Notes: generated by a model from the sequence alone, not told the origin. A DNA stretch of 64,000 nt from Polymyxa betae (GCA_003693705.1 RBZT01000578.1:124001-188000); one strand, 5' to 3'; shown: positions 25,588 to 37,619, counted from the first letter of the stretch. Numbers and translations are program-made.

Positions 25588-27607
25588 ATGTATAATAAAT
25601 ACGGTTACAAGTACAGTGAGAGGGATCTGCTGGGGCCTGGGGGGTCACACCCACACCCCAGCTATGATATCTTATGGCAGATGACTTCTTCGTCTCCGCT
25701 CGGTTTCGCCGCCGCCTGGACCAGCGATTCACCGCCGATCGCCTGCGCCTTGTGCTCACAATTGTTCTCGTTGTTTTCTAGGAGGCATTCATGTCGTTCG
25801 TGCGGGTAGTTATGCCAGAAATAGCGGCCATTAGTCATTCAAACCATGTCTAGGTGGGTTATTTGCAGCGCATGCTCCAGATTCAAACGAGTTTTGCCTT
25901 GGGTTGAAGAAAAATCTGCCGTTAGAGTATGTGACAAATGTGAAGCTTCTATCAGCCTAGAAGAAAGAGGTTGAAGACGTGGGAAATAATTCACAGCGCT
26001 CTAATAACAATGTAGGAGTCGATCCCGAATTAATCATTTGCTTTATTTTACATCAATGCTCTCTGGGCACCGAGCTTGCTATGCTCAAGCGCTATTTAGC
26101 AGATTGCATCTCGGTGTATGAGTCGCAAGCAAATGGCAATGTATTCGTTCATTTAGATATCGATTTGGGGAATATTTCCATTCGTATTCTCGAAGTGAAG
26201 AATTTCGAGTTACAACATGAGAAGGTGCCATCTAAGAATGCAAGTCATCTTCCGAGATTGATTGTATTTAGTGGAAAAGAGACCTGCATGGTCTTCGACG
26301 AAATGGAGGCATCTTTCACGTTTTGGAGTGCGTCGCAGATTCAAAGGTCTGGCTAAAACGGGTGTTTGCCATCAGTAATAACGGCGATTTGGCACTGTCG
26401 AATATAGATTCGAAGAACCACAGGTCGGAATGCAATTTGAATGATTCATTCGAAATTGACTGGTTTCAGTGATTTGTCTGCATCGGATCTAGCAGTACGA
26501 TTTATCAGGCCCATTAGCCATGTCAGGTCGCTTTCACTTAAGCGAGTCGTTCTAGGTAGTTCAGTGCTGCATCATATGTTTTTCTGAGACCATCATATAG
26601 CCGAACGAACGAAACTCCTCGATGAAGTGTGGGGACGAGCCGTCTCGATCAAGTGGAGAGACGATCCTGTCAATCCTCGAAAAGATACAGTTCTGGTTTT
26701 ACCAGGAAAATCTGAGATAGACATGGAGAAAACACAAAAAGATCTACTTGAAACCATCCGGCTTCATGTTGACATTTACAGGGAAAGAAAACTATCACGG
26801 GTCAGAACTCAAACTTCAGAATGCTATTTCGCTAATGGGCTTGTCGTTTTAGATCGAAGATATCTCCAGGAAGCGCACTCAAATGGGCATTCCTGTAAAC
26901 TGGCAAGATCCAGTTCATGAATCATTGTTTAAGCGTTTATGGGCGGCTCTCAAGCCTGGCATTGATTTCCCGTTAGATCATCTGCTTTGTTGCGTTTTAC
27001 GTCATTTAGCGGTTTGTATTTCTCAGAGGGAATAAATCGGATCTGTGGAAGGATATCGGGTTTCAGGGGAAGGATCCGCAAACAGATTTCAGAGGAACAG
27101 GATACCTGGTACCCGTGCTTTCCTTGAATGTTCATTGTCATGTCAATAACCATGACACAAAGGGATTGATCTGTGTGGTTTACTGGGCTGAAACTCTAGG
27201 CGATATTGCAAGGGAGATGGTGCACAATGTAAGGCAATATCCAGTATGCACCGCTGCTATAAATCTGGTATCGATGCTTGACGATTTGATCGGTCCACTT
27301 CCCTGTAAGCTGTTTCTAAATGCGTTTGTGGAGATCTCAATTGTATCTAGCCCCCAATAATGAATCTGGGAGTGGTGGAGGCGAGCTGTTCCTCGTCTTG
27401 TGCCATCCAGATACTCCACATCATGACGCATTCGAGCAGATATTCTGCTCTCTGATGATGCGTTTTGATCGTTCGTTTCTTGCTGCGAACGCCTCCTACA
27501 TGGATTTTCCAAGAATACGACAGAGGTTTTTACAAGATGTAAACGCTATGTTGGATAAGCATCCCTTCAGCTATTCAACACTTCATCGGTGGTTAGCCGA
27601 TGTGTAG
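25588..27607 (+). CDS. FYVE zinc finger plus ELMO domain protein
   Basis: A multi-exon gene. Exon 1 (to 25807) and the next exon (from 25856) together encode a FYVE finger: WTSD, CALCSQLFSLFSRRHSCRSCG, then ICSACSRFKR and RVCDKC; the RRHxCRxCG core should bind PI3P on endosomes. A middle region (26000-26460) has strands and a KVWLKRVFAIS stretch that may be PH-like. From about 26850 an ELMO domain is clear: NWQDPVHESLFKRLWAAL, LWKDIGFQGKDPQTDFRGTG, LICVVYWAE, and the C-terminal FDRSFLAANASYMDFPRI. ELMO domains act with DOCK exchange factors or as Arf/Arl GAPs. Middle exon limits are not resolved. Either ATG, 25588 or 25681, could be used. Confidence 0.7.
25629..25662 (+). promoter_or_regulatory. 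GC-rich hairpin at the 5' end of FYVE-ELMO mRNA
   Basis: GCTGGGG (25629-25635) pairs with CCCCAGC (25656-25662), with an inner GGGT/ACCC pair. It is a strong stem-loop about 20 nt before the downstream ATG at 25681. If that ATG is the start, the hairpin is in the 5' leader. If the upstream ATG 25588 is used, it is coding. Confidence 0.45.
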
Positions 27608-27793
27608 ATAGCGCATATGCTAGTTTCAATCATCAAATTGAGATGACATATATTCAATTTATCGGATTCTGTATTGTACATTAGGCGTATATAAATTGAC
27701 ACCTGATTCCGTCTTCATACTGATAGGTTAAAACAACACGCTCTAAAGTAGAGATCGCATAGAAAACCCACTTACAAAACCTTGCAGGACTCA

Positions 27794-29497
27794 TTAAGGA
27801 GTCTCAGCTCGTACAGTTTTCTTATCGTTTTCGAATGCCCAATGTTTGATAAGAGATGACAGAAACTGTCTTTCAGCTGATAAGTCGGCCAGCATTCTGC
27901 TTGGGTCATTATCTATGGGGTTTCGCATCAAGCAAGGTGCGAAAACAGTGATCAACGCTTCCCCAGAAACCGGATTCGAGGTAATGCATCGCTTTAGCAG
28001 TAATATAAGCGATTTGAGCATGCGAGCGTTCACCTCAGGTAAGGATTCGATTATCCCTTTCAACTGGTCTTCAACATTTTCGATTTTACCAATTGGGCCA
28101 CGGCCCAGCTCTATACATCTGATATAGAGCTCTGAAGGAATGATAGGATACGGCAGTTCTCGAAGCCAACATTTTAGCTGATACGCATACAGATTCACCA
28201 TTTCAGGTGTCACTTGAGCAGTCCACTGATCAGATAGTAAGTATTCACGAAAGTTATCGAGTTCGGATAGTCTTGGGGTCGTACGAAATGCTCCATCGAG
28301 ACTTATATTTGGATCCAGCTGGCCGATTCCTTCCATTAAACGGTAGAATATAAGAGGAACGTCTAATGTAGGATGAGTACTAAACTGCTGCATAACCATC
28401 TCCGACAATGTTAATTGTGCAGGTTGGTCGCTTTCTTGATCGGATAGAAGGCATAATCGGCGTCGTTCTATCAGGTCCGATAACGTCAAACGCAAATCAT
28501 ATGTAAATTTCGCCGAAGTAGTTGGATTATCTTTCATTAGCTTTGAGGCCTTGAGACTGAGGTACCAGTTATTTAATGACAATATAAGCGTGATGTCAAC
28601 TGTACCATTCAGAGACGAACTTTCTACCGAACTTCGGAGGTGGAGGTAGGTTGACCCGAAATCCTCCAGTATGAGGCACCAAGGCATCCATGATAGTTTC
28701 GCAGGCCTTGTCGACATTCTGTAGACGCCTTTCATACATTTCTTGAAGTGCTGCTAGTATCCCTGGAACTTCCGTGTATCTCCATAGTCTTTGATCCGTT
28801 CGGGCAGCAGATAGTCTAAATTCGTATTCCAAGCAAGCCCGATAGGATCTTTCGATCCGCGTCAGTTTCGAACCCTGACTACTACGTCGGCGCTGTAATA
28901 AAGCTGGAATGCTAGAGCCACCAAGCCGCCCATCCAGTTGTTGAAAAAGCTCCATGCACTTTTTACGCTGCTGGTCGATAATGATTTCGTGCCGCTTAGT
29001 CGTGTCGGCATGAGTTGCCAATGCTGCATCGTACGACACCATCGATGTCTGCAGACTGACCCAATTTGCTGTCAGAGGCAACATTCGCTGTTCAATATTG
29101 GCACTCAGTGACGATGCTTGCGCTACGAACTCTTCCAGTAGATCCAGCATTGCTGAAAAGCTTGCCGGTTCTTCGACCAAGTTATTCTTCCGTTCATTCG
29201 ATAACACTGCAGTTAATGATTGTATCATCGAGTTAATCTATGCTAATGATTAGTAATACATATCTTGCTGAAAGCGCCTTTAACTGATTGTATGGTTGCC
29301 GAAGCGACATTGTGGACCCGGCCCATTAAGTGGTTGCACTGCTTGACTTCAGAAACGGCAATCTCAGGCTGTTCACATAGATAGGCGATCTCACTCCATC
29401 CAGGCAGTCGGTCATCAGAGCGGGGTAACGACTTTCTGTAGGAGATAGATCGTCGACTGGAGATAGAGCCATTTCGTTGATCCGAAGTAAGCGACAT
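27794..29497 (-). CDS. BAR/F-BAR-like RhoGAP
   Basis: Exons 29497-29285, 29237-28606 and 28556-27794 total 1608 nt (535 aa). Residues 30-280 are helical, with heptads typical of a BAR or F-BAR membrane-bending module (AMLDLLEEFVAQASSLSANI and similar). Residues about 320-510 are a RhoGAP domain: VPLIFYRLMEGI, the arginine-finger segment LDGAFRTT (R present), LKCWLRELPYPIIP, and VFAPCLMRNP. It should stimulate GTP hydrolysis by a Rho/Rac GTPase at curved membranes. Only 75 nt separate its start from the HEMK1 stop upstream on the same strand. Confidence 0.85.
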
Positions 29498-29572
29498 TTC
29501 TTATTGATGACAAACGTCATATGAAATGAATGTAACAAGGCACATTCGAGATTCTTCCAGACAATCATCTGA

Positions 29573-30412
29573 TTACGTTGTGAGTCGAGCAGTGACGAAT
29601 CGTGAGCGACCAGAAAAGTCTTTCTTAAAATCAATATCATTCAACCCAACTTCTGACATCCAGTAGCGAATTGAAGCAACCTGATACTCTTGTCCGAACT
29701 CTAATACAATGGATGGTCTTGCGTCTTCAGGCAGGCGAGGTGATACGTGAGTCCGGCATCGTAATATTATTTCACGAATTATATCAAGGCCGAGATGGCC
29801 TGAACATAGAGCTCGAGGCGACTCATACCTGCTGACATCCGGCTCTAATTGATGCCATTCATGTTCCGCTATATATGGCGGATTTGAGATCAATAAATCG
29901 ACCTTCTCAGCATTCAATGCTTTTAAATGAGATTGAAGATTGCTGTCGAAAAATGAAAGCTTGTGAAAGGATACATTTGATATCCGATGTAGTCGTTGGT
30001 TTTCAGAAGAAGTTCGAATAGCAGTGTCATCAATATCAATTCCTATTATTTGATAGTAAGGAAGATACTTGGCCAAACTCAAGCTGATACATCCAGTTCC
30101 GCATCCAATTTCTAGAACGGTCTGCGATTCTTCATTTTTGTACTCTAAAACACCAGCAAGCCACGAACACCATTGCTCCGTTTCAGGACGGGGAATTAGC
30201 ACCGGTTCCGAACATCTGATGTCGAGATCCAGAAACGGCTGCGTTCCCAGGACTAGCTGCAATGGCTTCCCTGCAGCGCGTTCTCGGATCAACAGCCGAG
30301 CGTTGGTTTTTGTCTCTCTTGCATGCTTAAGAATCCAGTCTAGCTCCCTTTCAGGAATGGCAGACACCGGCTTGAGTCTATCGATTAAGCTTCTGACACG
30401 CCTCAACATCAC
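29573..30412 (-). CDS. HEMK1: HemK/PrmC N5-glutamine methyltransferase
   Basis: Methylates the GGQ glutamine of class I release factors; in eukaryotes this is the mitochondrial HEMK1 type. Intronless, 279 aa. The N-terminal helical domain contains the IPRPETE segment, the SAM-binding loop reads LEIGCGTGCISL, and the catalytic glutamine-binding motif NPPYI is intact, followed by EPDV..YESPRAL. A basic start (MMLRRVRSLIDRLK) fits mitochondrial import. Confidence 0.9.
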   Translation of the reverse strand: MMLRRVRSLIDRLKPVSAIPERELDWILKHARETKTNARLLIRERAAGKPLQLVLGTQPFLDLDIRCSEPVLIPRPETEQWCSWLAGVLEYKNEESQTVLEIGCGTGCISLSLAKYLPYYQIIGIDIDDTAIRTSSENQRLHRISNVSFHKLSFFDSNLQSHLKALNAEKVDLLISNPPYIAEHEWHQLEPDVSRYESPRALCSGHLGLDIIREIILRCRTHVSPRLPEDARPSIVLEFGQEYQVASIRYWMSEVGLNDIDFKKDFSGRSRFVTARLTT

Positions 30413-30711
30413 AAGTCAGAGCCAAGAGGGGAACTGGGTCATTTCAGCAGTGCAGACTGCAACTCTGTAAAAAACACGCACATTTGCCACATTTTGAATT
30501 TTATACGAGGAAACCCTCGCACTTTTTTGAGAGTTGTCACTGTTGTGTTTCGTCCAAACATGTCCGCACTTTTTCAAATCGCACATAGCAGCAATACCAT
30601 CCCTATTGCATCTTATTCCTGTTGGGAATCGGGACGTGGACGACTAAAGACGCTGGAGAAAGTACTATACAGCATGGCGAGATTTTCATCTTTTATTGGT
30701 ATATAAAGTGG
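30413..30711. other. Intergenic region
   Basis: Upstream of HEMK1 and downstream of the secreted-protein gene. No supportable feature. Confidence 0.5.
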
Positions 30712-31140
30712 TTATTGCTCTGGGATTGGACCGCCGAAACAAATGCCATACAAAACGACATCATTGCATGGTTTCGTTTGGATGACGACTACGTTGCCGG
30801 CGATACCAGCAGCTGGGCACGATGTTGCATTTGAAAGCAGTTTGGGATCGTTGATCCATATGTTAACAGCGCTTTGGATTTGAGGATATGTCGAACGTAT
30901 GGCTTGAGTGAAATTCTTCCCGGTGGCCAGCTGAGCCAATGTCGGCCCGTTAATCAGTGTCGATCCAGTTTTAGCACATTCTTGCGAAACGGTTAACCAG
31001 TTGCCCTGAGATACGGTGACCCAAGCTTCGGCTTCCAATGCTAACTTCAGGCTGGGATTATGAACAACCCTGCTCAGGACACAGTTCGTTAGAATCACCA
31101 TCACTTGAATCAGAACGAAGAATTGGCTCATGAATGGCAT
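30712..31140 (-). CDS. Small secreted protein, unknown family
   Basis: Intronless, 142 aa. A hydrophobic N-terminus (FFVLIQVMVILTNCVLS) looks like a cleavable signal peptide. The mature part has four cysteines (QEC, TSC, KPC, GIC), likely two disulfides, two N-glycosylation sequons (NFT, NAT) and an amphipathic central region. I recognise no family. A secreted or cell-surface role is inferred only from the signal peptide. Confidence 0.6.
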   Translation of the reverse strand: MPFMSQFFVLIQVMVILTNCVLSRVVHNPSLKLALEAEAWVTVSQGNWLTVSQECAKTGSTLINGPTLAQLATGKNFTQAIRSTYPQIQSAVNIWINDPKLLSNATSCPAAGIAGNVVVIQTKPCNDVVLYGICFGGPIPEQ

Positions 31141-31521
31141 TGGCAGATTGAAATTTGAACAGTGATGGATAACACAAATTCCGTTTTAGGGAGAGCGAAG
31201 TGACTCAAGCTAGGTAATCTTCCGATGGACAAATCGTCAAGTTTGATCGGTCACAAGTACGATAGTATCTGGCATGGTTTCTAAACCATACATTCCATAA
31301 CAAGGGTTGCTTCTGCATATCGAATTTCGTAAACTCACTGCTCGAACAAAGACTTAATGAATTCGAGAATGTTAACCGTCTGTATGAGCGCTGTTGCTGA
31401 TCCTTGAACGTACTGTAAACTACTGTTATAGATTAAAAAATAGCCGAAACCCATTTTCAGTTTTATCAGTCAAACTGAGACTGGGCACTAATATCATTGT
31501 TAAACGTTTATACCTGATGGA
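31141..31521. other. Intergenic region
   Basis: AT-rich spacer; no gene seen. Confidence 0.5.
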
Positions 31522-32386
31522 TTACATAGCAGTATCATCTGGATTAACAAAACGACGGAACGTCCATTCAGTATCGAGTGAGAATGGCTCTGATATTTCT
31601 ACTCCGGCTGCAGTGGCTGTGGCGACCTGGAATTTGTTCAAGCTGCGGCAATCGCGATACAGCAGAACTCGGTGAGCTTCTTCCAACAGCTTTCGAGCCT
31701 CTTCTTTGGATAGGTTCTCCCGCCAGCCTTTTCGCAGAAGGGGAATTCCCAGATGAGTACCGAATCCAGTAGCAGCGACCTTGTCCTTGTACGAAGTTCC
31801 ATAGAGGTCGATATAGCCAAGGAGGCTACATAAGTGTTACCAGTGTAATCGGTTCATAAACAATCACATACCCTTTGCCGTTTTCGAAGCCTCCAATCAG
31901 AACCTGGTTCCAAAGGGGGTTTACCTTCGTTCGCCGCTGATACATAACATGCTTCAAGTAGTTGAAGATTTCTGAAGAGGTCAAGACATTGCCGTCGTCT
32001 TTAGCCCAATCCCTATACCAATTTAGCAAGTATTCTAGCAATGTTCAATTTTCAACTTGATTGTAAGGGTTTTAAGAACATCCATAATGGTTTGGAAGTC
32101 GCTGTATTCACCACCGGCTCCAATCAACGTGGTCGGATTGACTTCACGAATTCGTCGAAGATCGCGAAATCGGGCCATGGATCCATAAGATCCCAACGTA
32201 TCAGCCATAATCATTACGCCATCAGCATACACGACACCAAGAACCGAGGCACCCGTAACAATCGGGCTTCTGTTCGACGACACTATCATCAGCACCAAGT
32301 CCAGGAAGAACAAATATCAATTCTAACTGAGTATGGGTTCGCGGCGTCGGTTCGTAAGACGCTCGGATGTCGTTCGTGACAGCCAT
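31522..32386 (-). CDS. PSMB4: 20S proteasome subunit beta-7 (PSMB4 type)
   Basis: Non-catalytic beta subunit of the 20S core. Exons 32386-32328, 32269-32057, 32012-31872 and 31825-31522 total 717 nt (238 aa). After a short prosequence ending RTHTQSPIVTG, the fold is recognisable: TGASVLGV, MIMADTLGSYGSMARF, TLIGAGGEYSDFQ, YQRRTKVNPLWNQVLIGG, GYIDLYGTSYKD and VLLYRDCRSLNKFQVAT. The processing Gly is followed by Ala/Ser rather than a catalytic Thr, as in PSMB4. Compared with animal PSMB4, the loop between the IMDVLKTL and DWAKDDG helices is short. Confidence 0.93.
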
Positions 32387-32807
32387 GACTCCAACGACGA
32401 TTCAGAACAAGTAGAATGATATGCAAGTTTGATAGTAAAGGACAGTGAGTGAGACCCCCCTACAGCAGATAGAGAGACGAACAGAGATAGACAAGGTGCG
32501 ACTTACCACTCTCTCCGTATTCAACTTAGCAAAATTTTTCATATTTTTTTACATTTTGTAAATGAAACGTCTACAAAATCTATTTTGCTGCTACAAAAGA
32601 AACACACGATTGGGATTTCGGTGATAAGCGTAACAGAGGGAAATTTAAGCTTCAATTTGAGTTTCAGAATAATGATTCCCCAATTACCAACAATGCAATA
32701 TAGCCATTTTTATGAATAAAATAGACTTGAGGTGAAAAGTAGTTTAACAGAATACCTATTGCAATAGAAGATCTTTACAGACGGCATTTTCATTCAGTTA
32801 ACGAACG
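32387..32807. other. Divergent promoter region PSMB4 / coiled-coil gene
   Basis: AT-rich; no ORF or structured motif is supported. Confidence 0.5.
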
Positions 32808-34733
32808 ATGGAGACACCGGAGGAGTATCTTCGTCAGCGAACCGCTTCGTCATCGTCTTCTGCCTCACAGATCGCGGTCTTCGTTGTCAGCTTCCTCGTG
32901 GTCTGCATCGGTCTGTACGTAGCCAGGACGCCGGGGACGGACGACCAAGCAACGCTCATCAGCAGTAGCGATGTCGAGCCAATAGAAATCTCCGACGACG
33001 ATCTAATCCGATCGATGGAGACCCTGGTGAAGTCGGGCGACCCGAAAATAACCTCAGGGCTCAAAGCAATCGCTGAGTTCAGCGAAGCCTCGGAATCAAA
33101 ATCAAAAGATCTCCTGGAAATGTCGTCCAATCTAGAAAGCTTCAAAACAACAGTCGATTCTTATTCAAAGTCGTTATTAGCTGTGCAGAATGCGCAGGCT
33201 TCTTTAAAGAGCGTTCAAACACAAGCAAGCGCCATCGAGAAGACGTATTCTGAGAAGAAAGCCGAACTTGATAAAGCGGCACCACAACTATTGTCAGATC
33301 TTTCTGAGCTCAAGCAGAAGGAAGGGACGTTGAATGCTGCCATTGCCGAACTGTCCGATGCTGAGCGATCCCAATCGGAGCTCTCTAGCGAACTAAAACG
33401 CAGCCAGACCCGCATTACTGAACTCGAGAAATCGGCCGAGTCGTCGTACAATTCCTGGAGAAACCACGTTGAACAAACGCTGAAACCTTTAAAAGAGACC
33501 ATGGAATACAGCGAAGATCTCCTGTCAAGACGCCTTCAGGATGCGAAATCGTCATCCGGGAAGGTCTCCGTCCTTCGCCGCGAGTTGCAGACTCATTCCG
33601 TTTTCTTGACGGAATCGGCAACCAAGATGTGAAGTTTTATGCCCATATTTATTGACAGTATTTGAACATTTACATTGCAGTGCCGGATTGAGCCATCGGA
33701 AAACGATCTTGGAGTCGCGCCTGAAGAGTATTGAGCAGCTAGGTCACGACCTGAATCGAAAGTTCGGTACCAATACGGATTCATCGTTGGAGAGCGCTAT
33801 CAACAGGCAGCAGCTTCGCGTGGCCACCGTTAAAAGCGAATACAGTTCGCTACCGGACGAACTGCCAGCGAAAACGATAGAAACCCTTTCTGTATTGATT
33901 CATCATGTTTGAAAAATCGGCTCCTTTTAACATCTCAATTAAGGAACAGGATTCAACAAACCTGCCTGGATACAAAAAGAAACTGATGCAGATTGCTGTT
34001 GACGAAGCCGAACGTAAGCTGGTCTGGTTGCAGGAACTGCAATCGATCTCAAGAAAGCAAGGACGTGAAGATTCTGGCGGCGATGACGTTAAAGAAGAAC
34101 TCAGGTAGAAGCTTGTTTTTTTGTCCATCACAAAACGGTTTCTTATTATGTAGGTCGTTCATTGATTTGAAGAAGTCGGAGATCGCTAAAGAGCTTAGCT
34201 CGACAGAGAACGAAATCGATTCCGAACGAAGATGGCAGGAACGAATCGTGTCCGAACTGAACCAGAAGAACGAGCAGCTCAAAGTTTTGGAACACGACCT
34301 GTCCTCGGATGCGATCAGCAGCCTTCGTACACAGACGGAACGCGCGAAAGCCGCTCATCAGGACGCTGTGACTCAATCTAAAGCCCTGGAAAGAATATAT
34401 ATGGAAGCCTCGAGAAAGTATCAGGACGCCCAGAGCGAATCATCGTCGGTCCACGAGAGGCTGATGTCGCAAAAGGAGAGAGTCCGGCAGCTGAACGAAT
34501 CGAACGGCAACCTGATTCGGACCGTTGACCTCCTGCGAAAACGAGTGAGCACCTCGGTCCGTGCCAACCGGTCGCTGATGGAGGAAATCTGGCGGGCCCG
34601 AGCCCGGGTCGACCAGCTCCAGATCACCTTCGACTCCTTGAAGACACAATACGCCGACGCCGATCGGCAGATGCAATCGGACGAGGCGCGCGTCCGGACT
34701 CACCTTACAAGAATGTGCAAGATCCTTGAATAA
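32808..34733 (+). CDS. Membrane-anchored coiled-coil protein, unknown function
   Basis: Exons 32808..33628, 33681..33891, 33944..34104 and 34154..34733 total 1773 nt (590 aa). A Ser-rich N-terminus is followed by one transmembrane helix (IAVFVVSFLVVCIGLYVA, residues 23-40), and the remaining 540 residues are almost unbroken coiled coil. Type II topology with the coil in one compartment is likely. I see no enzymatic or binding domain. Candidates would be an organelle tether, a Golgi coiled coil or a flagellar root protein; nothing in the sequence chooses between them. Confidence 0.75.
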
Positions 34734-34756
34734 ACCGGCTCATTCTTGGTATCATC

Positions 34757-35585
34757 ATGGTCGTACCGGCCGATATGGACCTGCTCTCGAGAGTTTCGTC
34801 TACCGAATTGTTGCTGCTAGATGGGTTTGCCGACATGGCTGGGTGATGCGAGTCAAACGACATCAAACAACCTCCGTTCTAGATTGGATTTCGTAGATGA
34901 GATCGGGATTCCCCTTTCATTGCCTAAAGATGTTGGAAATCGCAACTTTAGATCCCGATTGTAGGCCTCTATTGCAGTAGATTCAATATCAACGTATTCT
35001 GATCTATTTGCAGGTTTAAACGGTCCCGATTGCTGTGATGATCCGTGCTGCGGCGCCGTTCGCCGAATTTATCGCTTTCCTCAATTCCATGGGATTGCTA
35101 ATGCCATTATTCAGAAAAACGAAGCGGTCCTGGTTGAAAACACTCGCCAGGCTGCCGATTCTGCCAATTCGCCGCCCACTACACCGATAAGGAATGGCCG
35201 CCCGCAACATCAGGAGCAAAGCTCTGGCGGGACAGTTCGAAGACGTTGCCGAGTAGGTCCTCCAAGATAACAAATCACTTCTTAACTGAGCTATCATGCT
35301 GTACAGCTTCCACGTGATCTCAAAGAACAATTACAGCAATGGTTCGAGACCCATATTAGTCATCCATATCCAACTGACGAACAGAAGGTTGAAATGAATG
35401 ATGAACTTAGTTTACGATCTGATCGATGATAGGACGGTTGGGTTATAGCAGCAGACGATCCAATAGTTAACAAGAAACGCATCTCTGAATGTAAATTGCT
35501 GAAAGTCGATTCGTTGCATGACTTAGTCAGATTAGGGTTTTTTAACGCCAGGAAACGACTGAAAGCGTCGCAGGCCAGATCCTGA
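34757..35585 (+). CDS. TALE-type homeodomain protein
   Basis: The last four exons are well placed: about 35015..35252, 35307..35409, 35467..35490 (24 nt) and 35536..35585. Joined, they give a homeodomain with basic arm VRRRCR, helix 1 LPRDLKEQLQQWF, the TALE three-residue loop with HPYP, helix 2 TDEQKVEMNDEL, and helix 3 ISEWFFNARKRLK with the invariant WF-N-R. The reading frame is broken by two tiny introns, and the TGG of WF spans a splice site. The N-terminal exon (34757, MVVPADMDLL) is tentative and would begin only 24 nt after the preceding stop. It is probably a sequence-specific nuclear regulator. Confidence 0.72.
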
Positions 35586-36179
35586 TAGCTGTCATTAAGA
35601 CCGAGCTTGTCTGAGAAAGCACACAGCTATCAGCATTCATTAATAATACGAACAAGCGCCGCGGCCTTCAGACATCTCCTGCCTGTTCTCAATAGTTTGT
35701 AATTTATTTAGGGTCAGGGTTAGGTTCTTGTAGTTTATTGGTTTCTTGTTGATCAAGATGGAGCCCAGGAGTGAACTCAATGGGTCGTGCTTGGATTGTT
35801 TGCAGATCCTTCTTCCATTCGTAATATGTACACTCTGGTGATACTGGAACGATTGGCGAGCTAACTAACGGATTCAGTGCCGTCAGAGCCGAGCTGAACG
35901 AGGAATTCTGCACTTGCATCCATATTACAGAACCGAGCAATATTTGGTAGAAACATTTTTATTAGATATGAAAGCGTTCAAAGTTTCGAACCCTATTTTC
36001 AGTGCCACCAAAATTCTGCATCCAACTCCAAACTTTAAATGCAAAGACCGATCAGGTTCTGATACAGTTTACGGAAAGGTTTATTTGAAGTGCCATTTTG
36101 AAATCCGACACCGTTGCAGAACACGATTAGCAATCATCCCGGACGCAGTCTTCTGGGGCGTCCATCGTCTGGTGGACAA
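35586..36179. other. Intergenic region
   Basis: No gene supported. Short frames at 35704-35940 and 35914-36201 lack recognisable content. Confidence 0.5.
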
Positions 36180-37253
36180 ATGGCGACCGGCCCACCTCTG
36201 ATGGTGATGGTGACCGGGGCACGATCTGGGATTGGGAAGAGCACGGTGTCGATGTCCATTCTGATGGCGTTGATGAAGACTGGAATCTACACACCCAATG
36301 ATCTAGCTTATATTAAGCCAGCAACACAATGTGAGAGTGACAATCTCATCTCGAAATGGTCAGTGACCATTATCAACAGAGGCTGTGTTTGTAGAAAATT
36401 TCGACGATTTGCTAGGGTTTAAGGTTTTACGATGGTTGATTGCCCATATAGGTGCCAGGCTAACGAGATCGCCTATTGCAGTATTGGTCCTGTTGTATAC
36501 CGGGCTGGATTCTCCTATGACGTCATCGAGGGCAAAATTGCGACTGACGCCCTGCTCGAATCAATTCGCGATTCTGTCACGAGATTATCTGCAGGCAAAC
36601 GATTCATCTTGATCGATGGCGTCGGCTATCCATCGGTCGGCTCATGCACGGGGACGTCCAATGCCGAAATCGCCAAACTGTTCGACGTTCCTGTCATCTT
36701 CGTGGTATGATCGATGATACGACGGTTCGGAGGCGGCGTGCTGGCCCCCCGGCGGCCGATCGTCGTTCCCGCGCTCCAAAATCGACGCTTATCTGGATGG
36801 TTCAGGCGCCGCCTGGGGTTGGCGACCCGATCGACAGTATCAATCTGGCGTTGCCGTTCTTCAACCAGTACGACGTCCGCGTGATTGGCGCCGTTGTTAA
36901 TAGGATCAGTACGTCGTTGACGGCGCGTCATTCGCTCGACAATTGTGACAAATATGTAACCGATGAGGTCGTTGCCCTGAATGGCGTCGTCTAATGCGAG
37001 CTGTGTGACCCAGGTGAGAATGTATTTCAGGGAGCGTCGTCCCGATCTGCATCTGTTCGGGTTCCTGCCCGAAATGACGTCGGAGATCGAAGCGGCTCCG
37101 ACGACCACCACGCATCCTGAAGACGGCGACGAACTGAACCGCCACGATCGCCGGGAAATCCGATCTATTCAACAGGAACTTGTTGGTCGTATTGATATTC
37201 GGTCGATTTTGGATGACGTTCGATCGTTCAAGTTTGGATCCAAATCAGTCTAG
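36180..37253 (+). CDS. BioD/dethiobiotin synthetase-like P-loop ATPase
   Basis: Exons 36180..36358, 36452..36704, 36806..36955 and 37014..37253 total 822 nt (273 aa). The N-terminal Walker A variant reads GARSGIGKST, followed by YIKPATQCES. The middle has RFILIDGVGYPSVGS (Walker B-like), then VGDPIDSINLALPFF, RVIGAVVNRI and LHLFGFLPE. These are the fold landmarks of the BioD/CobQ-type ATPases that close with a ligand carboxylation or amidation. True dethiobiotin synthetase cannot be claimed. Partial decayed copies follow at 37620-38220 and 39950-40020, so the locus has been duplicating. Confidence 0.7.
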
Positions 37254-37619
37254 ACTTCAGTTAATCACAATAATCATCACTTTCGATGTGATCGTGCACT
37301 GTTTTGTCATCGTTGTTTTAACTGACATCAATCCAATATTAGTTTTGTATTGATTCCCTCGACCGCATAACTTCCGTCTGCTTTCTGAGGCGTTTGCAGC
37401 ACTTAATGTACAGAATCAACTTCCTATCAGTATATCATTTGCTCGTGAAACCAGTAGCAATCATCTCTACTTTTATCCAGGGTGCCACTCACTCAAAACG
37501 TTTTCTTCAATAGAGCGGGAGACATCAACAGCTGCGTCGAAATTCCTGTCTGATTGTTCAGGCAGGTGTTGGGCTATAGTGAATCAATCTATCATATATC
37601 CGCTTGGGTTTTCCAGTCA

